A DNA stretch of 13,224 nucleotides from JBGSYJ01 sp041750915 (lineage in GTDB: Bacteria; Acidobacteriota; Thermoanaerobaculia; Gp7-AA8). The DNA is taken from assembly GCA_041750915.1 (NCBI GenBank), contig JBGSYJ010000178.1, forward strand, positions 1-13,224, in the 5' to 3' direction. Positions 1 through 7,033 of the stretch are shown here, piece after piece. The notes under the pieces are model-generated. The model worked only from the letters and a program-made list of their open reading frames with translations, was not told the origin of the DNA and did no database searches. Each line of letters begins with the position of its first letter. Position 1 is the first letter of the stretch. A program made the position numbers and the translations under genes.

Positions 1-44
1 AACGCCGTCGGCCAGGTCCAGACTCGGTAGAACCTCTCTCATCA

Positions 45-1652
45 ATGGAACAGTTCGAAACGCACATCGACACCTCCTCCGAGGATTTCCGGCTCAACGC
101 GGAACGGATGTCCTCGCTGGTGGAAGAGCTCCGCTCGCGAATCGAAACAGCCCGGCAGGGCGGTGGACCGAAGTCGACCGAGAGGCACAAGGAGCAGGGC
201 AAACTTCCGGTTCGCGAACGCATCGAGCTTCTGCTCGATCCCGACACACCTTTCCTCGAGCTCTCGCCGCTGGCAGCCAACGACATGTACGACGACGGCG
301 CTCCAGGAGCCGGCATGGTGACAGGCATCGGCCGGGTCCAGGGGAGGGAGTGTCTCATCATCGCGAACGACGCAACGGTCAAGGGGGGCACTTACTTTCC
401 GATGACCGTGAAGAAACACCTCCGCGCTCAGGAGATCGCCGCGCAGAATCAGCTGCCCTGCATTTACCTGGTCGATTCCGGCGGCGCGTTTCTCCCGCTG
501 CAGGCGGAGGTCTTTCCGGACCGCGAGCATTTCGGCCGGATCTTTTTCAATCAAGCGCGCATGTCCGCCTCGGGACTCCCGCAGATCTCTGCAGTCCTCG
601 GGTCGTGCACTGCTGGCGGCGCGTACGTACCGGCCATGTCCGACGAGGCGGTGATCGTCAAGGGTACGGGGACGATCTTCCTGGGCGGACCACCGCTCGT
701 CAAAGCTGCGACGGGCGAGGAAGTCACCGCGGAAGAGCTCGGAGGCGCGGACGTCCACACCCGCATCTCGGGTGTCGCTGACTACTTCGCCGAGGATGAT
801 GCGCACGCGATTCACATGGTGCGAAGCATCGTGGACAACCTTCCTCTCCGCAAGACGGAACCGTCGACCCGCATCGAGCCGGAAGATCCCGCATACGACC
901 CGAAGGAGATCTACGGAATCCTTCAACGCGACATCCGCAAGCCGTACGACGTCAGGGAAGTGATCGCGAGAATCGTCGATGGTTCGCGGTTTCACGAGTT
1001 CAAGGAACGCTACGCGACGACCCTCATCACCGGCTTTGCCGTGATTCATGGCTATCGGGTAGGGATCCTGGCGAACAACGGTGTGCTTTTCAGTGAATCT
1101 GCATTGAAAGCTACGCACTTCATCGAGATCTGCAACGAACGGGAGATTCCCCTCGTTTTCCTCCAGAACATAACAGGGTTCATGGTTGGAAGGGAGTACG
1201 AGAGAGGAGGGATCGCGAAGGACGGCGCCAAGATGGTGCATGCCGTTGCGAGCTCGGTGGTGCCGAAGTTCACGGTGATCATCGGCGGCTCATTCGGTGC
1301 GGGGAACTACGGCATGTGCGGCCGGGCGTACGATCCCCGATTTCTCTGGATGTGGCCGAACGCGCGGATCAGCGTGATGGGTGGCGAACAGGCGGCCGGA
1401 GTCCTGACGACCGTGAAGCGCGATCAGATGGCTCGCGAAGGAACGGTGATGTCGCAGGAAGAAGAGCGCGCCATCGCAGATCCTGTCATTCAGAAGTATG
1501 AGCACGAGGGAAGTCCCTGGTACAGCACAGCGCGGATGTGGGACGACGGAGTGATTGATCCGGCAGATACGCGCACGGTCCTCGGGCTCGGCATCTCCAT
1601 CGCGTACAACGCCCCGATCGAGCGTCCGAAGTTCGGCGTGTTCAGAATGTAA
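45..1652 (+). CDS. mccB: Acyl-CoA carboxylase carboxyltransferase (beta) subunit, methylcrotonyl-CoA carboxylase type
   Basis: A 535-residue biotin-dependent carboxyltransferase subunit of full family length. It moves the carboxyl group from carboxybiotin to an acyl-CoA; for methylcrotonyl-CoA carboxylase this is a step of leucine breakdown in the cytoplasm. Visible hallmarks are the N-terminal-half crotonase fold with GGTYFPMTVKKHLRAQEIA, the VDSGGAFLPLQ and SCTAGGAYVPAM oxyanion-type glycine motifs, and in the C-terminal half QNITGFMVGREYE, GGIAKDGAKM, GGSFGAGNYGMCGRAYDP and SVMGGEQAA. These fit the MCC-beta group better than the propionyl-CoA group, but geranyl-CoA carboxylase cannot be excluded. 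No biotin carboxylase/BCCP subunit is in the window. The ATG at 45 matches the usual start of homologues; no good Shine-Dalgarno precedes it. A frame ending in TAG at 28-30 may be the tail of an upstream gene. The stop overlaps the next start by one base. Confidence 0.93.
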   Translation: MEQFETHIDTSSEDFRLNAERMSSLVEELRSRIETARQGGGPKSTERHKEQGKLPVRERIELLLDPDTPFLELSPLAANDMYDDGAPGAGMVTGIGRVQGRECLIIANDATVKGGTYFPMTVKKHLRAQEIAAQNQLPCIYLVDSGGAFLPLQAEVFPDREHFGRIFFNQARMSASGLPQISAVLGSCTAGGAYVPAMSDEAVIVKGTGTIFLGGPPLVKAATGEEVTAEELGGADVHTRISGVADYFAEDDAHAIHMVRSIVDNLPLRKTEPSTRIEPEDPAYDPKEIYGILQRDIRKPYDVREVIARIVDGSRFHEFKERYATTLITGFAVIHGYRVGILANNGVLFSESALKATHFIEICNEREIPLVFLQNITGFMVGREYERGGIAKDGAKMVHAVASSVVPKFTVIIGGSFGAGNYGMCGRAYDPRFLWMWPNARISVMGGEQAAGVLTTVKRDQMAREGTVMSQEEERAIADPVIQKYEHEGSPWYSTARMWDDGVIDPADTRTVLGLGISIAYNAPIERPKFGVFRM

Positions 1653-2263
1653 TGCCGGCTCCTTCCTGGTTCATCTTCGACCTCGGAAACGTTCTGATCG
1701 ATCTCGCATTCGATCGCGTCGTCTCGAACATCTGCAGCGAGTCAACGTTGCCGGGCGCCGAGATGGTCGCGCTGCTCGAAGGCCCCGGCGGATACCGCGA
1801 TCTGGAGAGGGGAGCGATCGACTTCAGAGCGCTGCATGGGCTGCTGCAAGACCGCGCCGGCTATCGTGGATCGCTCGACGACTTCCGTTCGGTCTGGAGT
1901 GACTTCTTCGCAGGGATCACTCCCGGGATGGAGGAGATTCTCAGTGACGCCAGGTCTCGATACAGAGTGGCGTTCCTCTCCAACTCGAACGAGGTTCACG
2001 CGGAGGTCATCCCGAAGATGTTCCCGACGCTGTTCCGCGAAGGCGACGTGATGATTTTCTCGCACGAGCATGGATGTGCGAAGCCGGATCCTGCGATGTT
2101 CGGCAAAGCATTCGCGATTCTCGGCGCTGAGGCGTCAGAGTGCCTCTACGTCGACGACATCGAGGCGAACGTCGAGGCAGCCAGAGCGGCGGGGATGACC
2201 GCGTTCCATTTCACGAACGCAGAGGCGCTAAGTCAGGACTTGAGCGCCCGCGGTTTTCTTTGA
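1652..2263 (+). CDS. HAD-superfamily phosphatase of the YihX-like (FDLGNV) group
   Basis: A 203-residue cytoplasmic haloacid-dehalogenase phosphohydrolase. Motif I is FDLGNVLID with nucleophile Asp10; the +2 position is Gly rather than the acid/base Asp, as in the FDLGNV family to which E. coli YihX (alpha-glucose-1-phosphatase) belongs. Motif II is FLSNSNEVH, motif III the Lys of CAKPDPAMF, and motif IV YVDDIEANVEAA, followed by AAGMTAFHF. The helical cap lies between motif I and about residue 85. The ATG at 1652 shares its A with the TAA of the carboxyltransferase gene (TAATG), so the two are probably translationally coupled, although no metabolic link to leucine breakdown is obvious. Family assignment is firm. 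The substrate is unknown; a sugar phosphate is the best guess from the family. Confidence 0.88.
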   Translation: MPAPSWFIFDLGNVLIDLAFDRVVSNICSESTLPGAEMVALLEGPGGYRDLERGAIDFRALHGLLQDRAGYRGSLDDFRSVWSDFFAGITPGMEEILSDARSRYRVAFLSNSNEVHAEVIPKMFPTLFREGDVMIFSHEHGCAKPDPAMFGKAFAILGAEASECLYVDDIEANVEAARAAGMTAFHFTNAEALSQDLSARGFL

Positions 2264-2352
2264 ATCTCGTACTTAAGAAATGATGCGACAGGTCATTGCT
2301 TGTGAAGGTTGAACGCAATGTCATCCCGAGCTTGGTCGGGCGGGAGGGAGGG

Positions 2353-2455
2353 GCGAGGGACCTCCGGCGATGGTACATAGTTGCCTCGAGGAAGGGACTG
2401 CACTCCGAACGTTCCGTGACGAATTGACTATGTACTACTGCCGGAGTTCCCTCGG
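2353..2455. repeat. Imperfect inverted repeat with 29-nt arms (long hairpin)
   Basis: Arms at 2353-2381 and 2427-2455 pair almost throughout: TACATAGT with ACTATGTA, CTCCGGC with GCCGGAG, and GAGGGA with TCCCTC, with a few mismatches. The 45-nt middle contains the palindrome GAACGTTC. It sits 90 bases after the HAD gene stop. There is no T-tract, so it does not look like a simple intrinsic terminator. It may be a mobile palindromic repeat unit. Confidence 0.7.
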
Positions 2456-2488
2456 CCTGAACCTCTGTACGAAGATCGGGGCTTGCTT

Positions 2489-2693
2489 CGCGCCGGAGGC
2501 GCGACAGAGGGTAGCCGGTGGCAAGCGAAGCGCAGCCACCGGTAGCGGTGCACGAAAGCTCCCCGCCTCAGCGGGGCGGCAGAACAAGGTCGGCTCTGGC
2601 ACCCCTGCCGGGGTGCGTGTCCAAGGGGGGTCTCTGTCCGGTGGCTGCGCTTCGCTTGCCACCGGCTACCCTCTCAGCGCACCTCCGGTGCGC
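2489..2693. repeat. Palindrome cluster with a perfect 37-bp inverted repeat
   Basis: The arms 2506-2542 and 2638-2674 are exact reverse complements over 37 bases. Each arm can also fold on itself (CCGGTGGC with GCCACCGG). Four small perfect hairpins lie within or beside it: CGCGCC-GGA-GGCGCG (2489-2503), CCCCGC-CTCA-GCGGGG (2561-2576), CACCCC-TGCC-GGGGTG (2600-2615) and GCGCACC-TCC-GGTGCGC (2677-2693). The flanking small hairpins are related, so the whole block is nearly symmetric. No transposase is present. This looks like a composite intergenic repeat. The rest of the gene-free stretch 2264-2665 shows only the hairpin at 2353-2455 and no gene or clear promoter. Confidence 0.8.
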
Positions 2694-3253
2694 GTGTCAT
2701 CCGGAGCGTCTTCGAGTTGAAGCTCTCCGAGGACTCTTGCGCAGACCTCGCGGCGGGTCGCATCGCGGCGGTCCAGCCATTGCGTCGCGCGCGGATCGAG
2801 CCATGACGGCCGTTCGGACGGGCCCATCTCTTCGCGGGCGATCTCGACAGCGGACGATCCCTCTCGCCGTGCATGAGCAAAACGAACAGCGAGGCCGTGA
2901 GCACCTGACGCGTCGATCAGAATCGCCGCCGCCAGGGCTTTCTCCGCTGGCGTGACCGGCGAGTCCAGACGGCTGAGCGACTCGCTCACACGGCGCAGAT
3001 CGCCCTCGGAGACTCCCTCTCCGATGATCAGCGAGGCACGCGAGACGCTTCCGACCTTCTTGAGCCACCGTTCCAGTCCGTGGAAGAGAAGCAGAAGCGT
3101 AAATTGGTGCTCTTCGGCTTCCGATTCTGCCTTGAAAAGGATCCTGGCGATCCTTTCGACACGCTCGACGTCGTGGTAGCGCGATATGCCATCGAGGTCC
3201 TGATAAAGGGGACGGATGAAGCCTTCGGCCTTTGCGCGCACGGACGGATCCAT
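2666..3253 (-). CDS. HD-domain-like protein with altered metal motif, function unknown
   Basis: A 195-residue, mostly helical cytoplasmic protein. Residues 25-60 (RYHDVERVERIARIL ... LLLLFHG) resemble the start of HD phosphohydrolase domains, where a YHxxxHVxRV segment is followed by a LLHD doublet. Here the second motif reads His58-Gly59, so the metal-binding Asp is missing by eye, and the protein may be inactive or only HD-like. Other parts (EKALAAAILIDASGAHGL, ATQWLDRRDATRREV) look like genuine coding sequence, although no second domain is recognised. The TAG stop (2666-2668) and the last about nine residues, DDTRTGGALRG, are encoded by the palindrome cluster, suggesting that a repeat landed in or replaced the original 3' end. 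The gene is divergent from ispH with a 90-bp gap. The ATG start has only a weak, distant purine run. Confidence 0.6.
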   Translation of the reverse strand: MDPSVRAKAEGFIRPLYQDLDGISRYHDVERVERIARILFKAESEAEEHQFTLLLLFHGLERWLKKVGSVSRASLIIGEGVSEGDLRRVSESLSRLDSPVTPAEKALAAAILIDASGAHGLAVRFAHARREGSSAVEIAREEMGPSERPSWLDPRATQWLDRRDATRREVCARVLGELQLEDAPDDTRTGGALRG

Positions 3254-3343
3254 CCCGCGATCTTAACCTCAATCCAGATACCTCGGCCCAACCGAAGGCC
3301 GGCTGGAAGCGTATTCCCGTATGGCCTGTTAGTATCCGGAGAC

Positions 3344-4192
3344 ATGGTTACGATTAAGAGAGCAGCCAAGTACGGTTTTTGTTCAGGAGTCCGCATCGCC
3401 GACCTGAAAGTAAAGCGCTTTGTCGCTAAGGGGGGCACGGGCGCGATCCTGGGGCAAGTGGTCCACAACGAGCGAGTCGTTCAGGAGATGGAAGCTCTGG
3501 GCGTTCGCACGGTAGAGGGCATCTCGGCGGTTCAGGAGCCGACGATCATCTTCTCCGCGCACGGCGTTCCTCCCTCGTTTCATGACAAGGCCAGGGAGAC
3601 CGGACTGGAGATCCTCGATACGACCTGCAAGTTCGTGTATGACATTCATCGCGAGTCGAAGAACGCACTGACGGACGGCTATCACCTGATCTTCATAGGC
3701 GATCCGCGTCATCGGGAGGTCATCGGTTACACGAATGATCTCGATCCTTCCACCTACCACGTCGTCTCGACGATTCCAGAGGCTAAAGCTGTCGACTGGA
3801 GCCAATACGAGAAGCTGAAGATCTTCTACCAGACGACCTTGAATGCCGAAGAGTATGAAGACGTCGTCCGGGTGATTGAGAGCAGGACTCGCATCGTCGA
3901 GCGTGGCGACACGATCTGCTACGCCACGAAAGAGAACCAGGAGGCAGCGCGCGTACTCGCTGCCGATCCTGAAGTCGACGTCATCATCGTAGTGGGCGGC
4001 CGGAAGAGCGCAAACACGAAGCATCTGTGGGACATCTGCAAGGAACAGAAGAGGTCGTATCTCATCCAGGGAGCGGACGACATTTCGGCGGAATGGTTGA
4101 GCCAGGTTCAGGGCGTGGGCTTGACCGCAGGTGCCTCCACCCCTGACTATGTCATTGACGAAGTGGAGCAACGCATCCGGGAGTTGGTTTAA
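3344..4192 (+). CDS. ispH: 4-hydroxy-3-methylbut-2-enyl diphosphate reductase
   Basis: A 282-residue [4Fe-4S] enzyme that carries out the last step of the MEP pathway, reducing HMBPP to IPP and DMAPP in the cytoplasm. All three cluster cysteines are present: Cys13 (GFCSGV), Cys95 (DTTCKFV) and Cys192 (TICYATKENQ). Substrate-site residues known from the family are also visible: His41 (VVHNERVV), His73 (SAHGVP), His123 and catalytic Glu125 (GDPRHREVIGYT), Thr164/165 (QTTL), Ser222/Asn224 (KSANT) and Ser265 (TAGASTPD). The segment GYTND replaces the common GTxGQ, so this is a divergent but apparently active branch. The ATG at 3344 is chosen because homologues start about 12 residues before the first Cys; GGAG at 3338-3341 is very close to it. 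An open frame continues upstream but runs across the opposite-strand HD-like gene. Confidence 0.93.
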   Translation: MVTIKRAAKYGFCSGVRIADLKVKRFVAKGGTGAILGQVVHNERVVQEMEALGVRTVEGISAVQEPTIIFSAHGVPPSFHDKARETGLEILDTTCKFVYDIHRESKNALTDGYHLIFIGDPRHREVIGYTNDLDPSTYHVVSTIPEAKAVDWSQYEKLKIFYQTTLNAEEYEDVVRVIESRTRIVERGDTICYATKENQEAARVLAADPEVDVIIVVGGRKSANTKHLWDICKEQKRSYLIQGADDISAEWLSQVQGVGLTAGASTPDYVIDEVEQRIRELV

Positions 4193-4217
4193 GAATAATC
4201 GTTCCTGTGGCGGTGTT

Positions 4218-4226
4218 GGGAGGGGG
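4218..4226 (+). promoter_or_regulatory. Ribosome binding site of the DUF3108 gene
   Basis: GGGAGGGGG lies three bases before the ATG at 4230 and supports that start over in-frame upstream starts that overlap ispH. Confidence 0.55.
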
Positions 4227-4229
4227 CGC

Positions 4230-4997
4230 ATGCGAAAAGTCAAGAGTGTCGCGGTCGCACTGATTGCGACGGCGATGCTATCCCACGCTGCGGCGTCCGC
4301 CGAGGCAGCCCTGCCGAAGCCGGAAGAGTTTGAATACTCATGGCGGCTGCGTGGCGCGCTGTCCTGGATTGCCAGCCTGAAGTTCCCCACCTCCGGTGTC
4401 GGCGAGCTGAAGACCGTGCCGCTGCCGGCCTCCGGATCGATTCAGTCCGAACTTCTGATCACAACTCCCGCAGGACGCGACGGCTTCTATCTCTACCGCT
4501 CCGAGATCGATCCGGCGACCAACGCCACGCTCGTGAGCTACAACGGCTATGAGTGGGGCGAGAAGAAAAAAAGCGAACGGACTCTGTTCGACTATGTAAA
4601 GCGGCTTCTGCGGATCCGCAAGCAGGACAAAGATGACGTCCGCAACGAGGTTCTCCCGCTTCCCGGCAACGCGCGCGCGATGAAGGATGTCCTGACAAGC
4701 ATCTACTATCTGCGACAGAATGCCGACACCCTAAAGGGCCCGGTGCGGTTCGATGTCTTCTCAGACGGAAAGATCTACCCGGTCGTCTTCACCCCGGAGC
4801 CCGGCTCGGTGCTGGACGTGAATGGCCAGAAAATGTCGAGCCGCGTGTTCGTCATCACTGCGGCCCCGGGACAGTCAAAGAAATTTCCCGGCAGAGTCAA
4901 AGTGTGGCTGTCGACCGACGCCCGCGCTGTTCCGCTGCGCATCGAGGTTCAGCGAAGCCTTGCCGCCCTGCAGCTCGATCTCGTCGCGATCCGGTAG
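4230..4997 (+). CDS. Exported DUF3108-family protein
   Basis: A 255-residue protein. Residues 1-26 form a classical Sec signal peptide (MRKVK, then the hydrophobic VAVALIATAMLSHAAAS, with an AxA cleavage site). The mature part has the periplasmic DUF3108 pattern: FEYSWRLRG near the start, FYLYRSEIDPATNATLVSYNGYEWGE, a YDVFSDGKIYPV-like strand (here FDVFSDGKIYPVVF) and VKVWLSTDARAVPLRIEVQ near the end. The family is a beta-rich periplasmic domain of unknown role. The gene follows ispH by 37 bp on the same strand and has a strong Shine-Dalgarno, so co-transcription is likely; a functional link is not evident. Its TAG stop directly abuts the stop of the opposite-strand receiver gene, and no terminator is visible between them. 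Confidence 0.8.
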   Translation: MRKVKSVAVALIATAMLSHAAASAEAALPKPEEFEYSWRLRGALSWIASLKFPTSGVGELKTVPLPASGSIQSELLITTPAGRDGFYLYRSEIDPATNATLVSYNGYEWGEKKKSERTLFDYVKRLLRIRKQDKDDVRNEVLPLPGNARAMKDVLTSIYYLRQNADTLKGPVRFDVFSDGKIYPVVFTPEPGSVLDVNGQKMSSRVFVITAAPGQSKKFPGRVKVWLSTDARAVPLRIEVQRSLAALQLDLVAIR

Positions 4998-5381
4998 TCA
5001 GACGTTGCTGTAGGAACCTGCGGGCGTGCCCAAGCCGCAGAAGAGACCGACCAGGTCGAGCAGCTCCGCAACGTGGAACGGCTTCTCGAGAACCGCTGAC
5101 GGCAGAAGATCGTCATCATCATCGCAGAGCTTGTAGGTGGAGATGATGATCACCGGGCATTCCTGGCGCTGCTCCTTGTACCACCGCAACCATTGGCGTC
5201 CATCCATGTTCGGCATGATCACATCGAGAATCAGGAGCATGATGTCGGGATTCTCCTCAATCAGATTGATCGCCTGGTCACCGTCCGGTGCAGTGAGGAC
5301 CTGAAAACCGTAGGGCATGAGCAGGTCGCGGTAAGACGCAAGGAGCTTTTCATCGCCGTCGACGATGAGTAGCTTTCGCAT
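4998..5381 (-). CDS. Single-domain response regulator (receiver only)
   Basis: A 127-residue CheY-like receiver with no output domain. It starts MRKLLIVDGDEKLL; the phosphoacceptor is Asp53 (LLILDVIMPNMDG), the switch Ser lies in IIISTY, and the conserved Lys in VLEKPF. The acidic pocket reads Asp8-Gly9-Asp10 instead of the usual Asp-Asp pair, so Mg binding may differ. A run of five Asp residues (CDDDDD) lies after the switch Ser. The ATG at 5381 is preferred because family members begin two to four residues before the first strand; in-frame TTG/GTG codons up to 5414 give a longer form with no support. It may be last in the run that begins with the sigma factor, or have its own promoter: an AT-rich stretch with TAATAT (5419-5414) lies upstream, but no good -35. 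It could serve the chemoreceptor at 8478-11669 or an unlinked kinase; neither is shown. Confidence 0.88.
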   Translation of the reverse strand: MRKLLIVDGDEKLLASYRDLLMPYGFQVLTAPDGDQAINLIEENPDIMLLILDVIMPNMDGRQWLRWYKEQRQECPVIIISTYKLCDDDDDLLPSAVLEKPFHVAELLDLVGLFCGLGTPAGSYSNV

Positions 5382-5493
5382 GTTCAGATTGGCTCTTCGC
5401 GTGCGCACGACCAATATTATTGCACCTTTTTTCGAGTTTTCTTACTCAGGTTTCTGATTTTTGGCTCACGATTGCAAACGCTGTACCGGGGTC

Positions 5494-6531
5494 TCACCGG
5501 TCGGCGGCAGGAAGGATCGTAATTCTCTCCGGCACATACCGAAGCGGCAGCAGTCTGCCTTTATGGATCTCGAGGTCTCCGGGCAGGGTGACGTACAAGT
5601 GCGTTCCTCCAGTGATCATGCCCTTCAGATGCCATCTGCCTTCGGAGAAATGGGCCTCTTCAACCCCGAAGATGAAATCCGAGTCCTCACCGGGCCCGGG
5701 TATCGAAAAATGTTCGGCGCGCAGTACGGCCGTTGCTCGTCCGTCCGGCACTCCCGCGGTTTCCCACTGACCGATGGCTGACTCTGCCTTCCCATCCAGG
5801 ATCATGACCTCGACCAGGTTGCTCTGCCCGGAAGCGATGGCAGCCTCGGCTGAGGCGGGTCGCTGGTGGACCTGCTGAGGAACACCGCTCTGGCGAACGA
5901 TGCCCTCCTCGAGCACCAGGACACGGTCACAGTATCCCGGCTCGCGACCAGCTGCGATCTCGGTGATGACGGTCGTACCCATCACTCTGAGCGTGCGGTA
6001 GAACCGGTCGGCCAGTTCAGGGATCTCGCCTGGTGGCGCGCCGTCGAGCAGGCGTTCGGCAAGGAGAACTGCGGGATGGAGAGCTTCGATGACTCCCAGC
6101 CGCGCGCGGAGCTGTTCTCCCGACGAGAGCTCCCCATATCGACGGTCTGCAACCGGTGCGAGTGTCCAATGTTCCTGGATGAGCTCGAGCTGCCTCAGCC
6201 GATCCTCGCGGTCGAGCGAGCGGGTGCGAAGCGCAGCCAGAAGCCAGTGCGCGACTGACCATCGCGCGGGATAGATCGGGCCGGGTCCGACGGTGAGAAT
6301 GGGTCGCCTGGCCGCACGCAGGTTCGTGACATCGCGGCTTCCCAACATGATCCGCCCGGCAGACGGGGCGAGTCTCCCTTCGATCAGCCCGAGAAGAGTC
6401 GTCTTGCCGGCACCTGCAGGTCCGATGAGCGCCGTGTGGCTGTTCCGGTCGAATTGCAGGTCGATGCCCCTGAGGCAGAAGGGCGATCTTCTGTACTGAA
6501 ACGAAACGCCATCGAGTCGCAGGTCGAGCAT
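5494..6531 (-). CDS. ABC-type ATPase subunit with TOBE-like tail, degenerate catalytic site
   Basis: A 345-residue nucleotide-binding protein of the PotA/MalK/UgpC (importer) type. The Walker A GPAGAGKTT (37-45) and signature LSSGEQ (135-140) are intact. Other catalytic features are not: where the Q-loop Gln is expected the sequence reads VGPGPIYP; Walker B reads LLAERLLDG (156-164) so the Asp is Glu159 and the catalytic Glu is Arg160; and the switch His is Glu191 (VITEIAAGRE). Residues from about 235 resemble a TOBE/MOP regulatory tail, including VLRAEHFSI in place of the usual LRPE. It may bind ATP without hydrolysing it, or pair with a competent partner. No permease or binding-protein gene is adjacent. 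It begins 58 bp after the Spy-like gene on the same strand, probably in one transcript. The ATG at 6531 fits the domain edge; a GTG at 6570 is possible. Confidence 0.8.
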   Translation of the reverse strand: MLDLRLDGVSFQYRRSPFCLRGIDLQFDRNSHTALIGPAGAGKTTLLGLIEGRLAPSAGRIMLGSRDVTNLRAARRPILTVGPGPIYPARWSVAHWLLAALRTRSLDREDRLRQLELIQEHWTLAPVADRRYGELSSGEQLRARLGVIEALHPAVLLAERLLDGAPPGEIPELADRFYRTLRVMGTTVITEIAAGREPGYCDRVLVLEEGIVRQSGVPQQVHQRPASAEAAIASGQSNLVEVMILDGKAESAIGQWETAGVPDGRATAVLRAEHFSIPGPGEDSDFIFGVEEAHFSEGRWHLKGMITGGTHLYVTLPGDLEIHKGRLLPLRYVPERITILPAADR

Positions 6532-6589
6532 CCGAAGATTCTTGCACAGGAGCGGCCCGGCTCCCGTCACGACGCGAAGGATTCAGCGG

Positions 6590-7033
6590 CTAGCGCTGGT
6601 TTCGCCGTTGCTCCTGCCTGCGCTGCACCCCTTCGCGGGCGTTGAGCACGCGACGGAAGCGGTTCCACTGCTCCGCGGTGAGTTCGGCTCGCATATCGAC
6701 CAGGAGCCGCAGCTCCCGTTCGAACAATTTCGAGCGCGCGTCGCCGACCTTCCGCGCCGCCTCCTGAATTGCATCTCGGTTCAACTGCTGCCGGTCCAGC
6801 TCGGAACGCAGATCGATGCTGCGCTTCTGCACCTCCGCGCGCAGATCGATCAGTCCATTCGCATGCTGCCGGAAGACGCCCTCGAGACTGGACTGCTGTT
6901 GCGGAGTGAGATTCAGCTGGCGCACGACCTCCGGACGATTCCACCACTTGCCGGACGGAAGGCTCTCCTGAGCGACCGCAAGCGGAGCAGTCAAGAGGAG
7001 CGCGAGTACGACAGACCCACCGAAAGTCTTCAC
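6590..7033 (-). CDS. Spy/CpxP/ZraP-like periplasmic protein (LTXXQ type)
   Basis: A 147-residue secreted helical protein. Residues 1-21 are a signal peptide (MKTFGGSVVLALLLTAPLAVA, cleavage before QES). The mature part carries the family's paired LTxxQ-like motifs, LNLTPQQQSSL and ELTAEQWNRF, around a long amphipathic coiled coil rich in Arg, Glu and Gln. Relatives act as periplasmic chaperones or metal-sensing regulators of envelope stress systems. The mature sequence has only one His and one Met and no Cys, so a metal site like that of CnrX or ZraP is poorly supported. The GTG start is set by three things: an AAGGGG ribosome site at 7045-7040 with six-base spacing, correct signal-peptide length, and a GTGA overlap with the stop of the anti-sigma gene. 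Longer in-frame starts would place non-signal residues in front. Confidence 0.8.
   Translation of the reverse strand: MKTFGGSVVLALLLTAPLAVAQESLPSGKWWNRPEVVRQLNLTPQQQSSLEGVFRQHANGLIDLRAEVQKRSIDLRSELDRQQLNRDAIQEAARKVGDARSKLFERELRLLVDMRAELTAEQWNRFRRVLNAREGVQRRQEQRRNQR

Noticed and set aside
1..30. Tail of an upstream gene ending in TAG at 28-30
   Set aside because: Only nine codons are visible (NAVGQVQTR), too few to identify or be sure of.
42..1241. 399-codon open frame on the minus strand
   Set aside because: Lies antisense to the clear carboxyltransferase gene; its product is rich in Arg, Asp and Val with no domain, as expected of a shadow frame in GC-rich coding DNA.
2489..2693. CRISPR array
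   Set aside because: Units are palindromes of differing sequence and spacing, not identical repeats with regular unique spacers; no cas genes.
3080..3343. N-terminal extension of ispH
   Set aside because: The added 88 codons overlap the opposite-strand HD-like gene and precede the normal IspH N-terminus; homologues start near 3344.
3383..4390. 335-codon open frame on the minus strand
   Set aside because: Antisense to ispH and the start of the DUF3108 gene; no recognisable domain.
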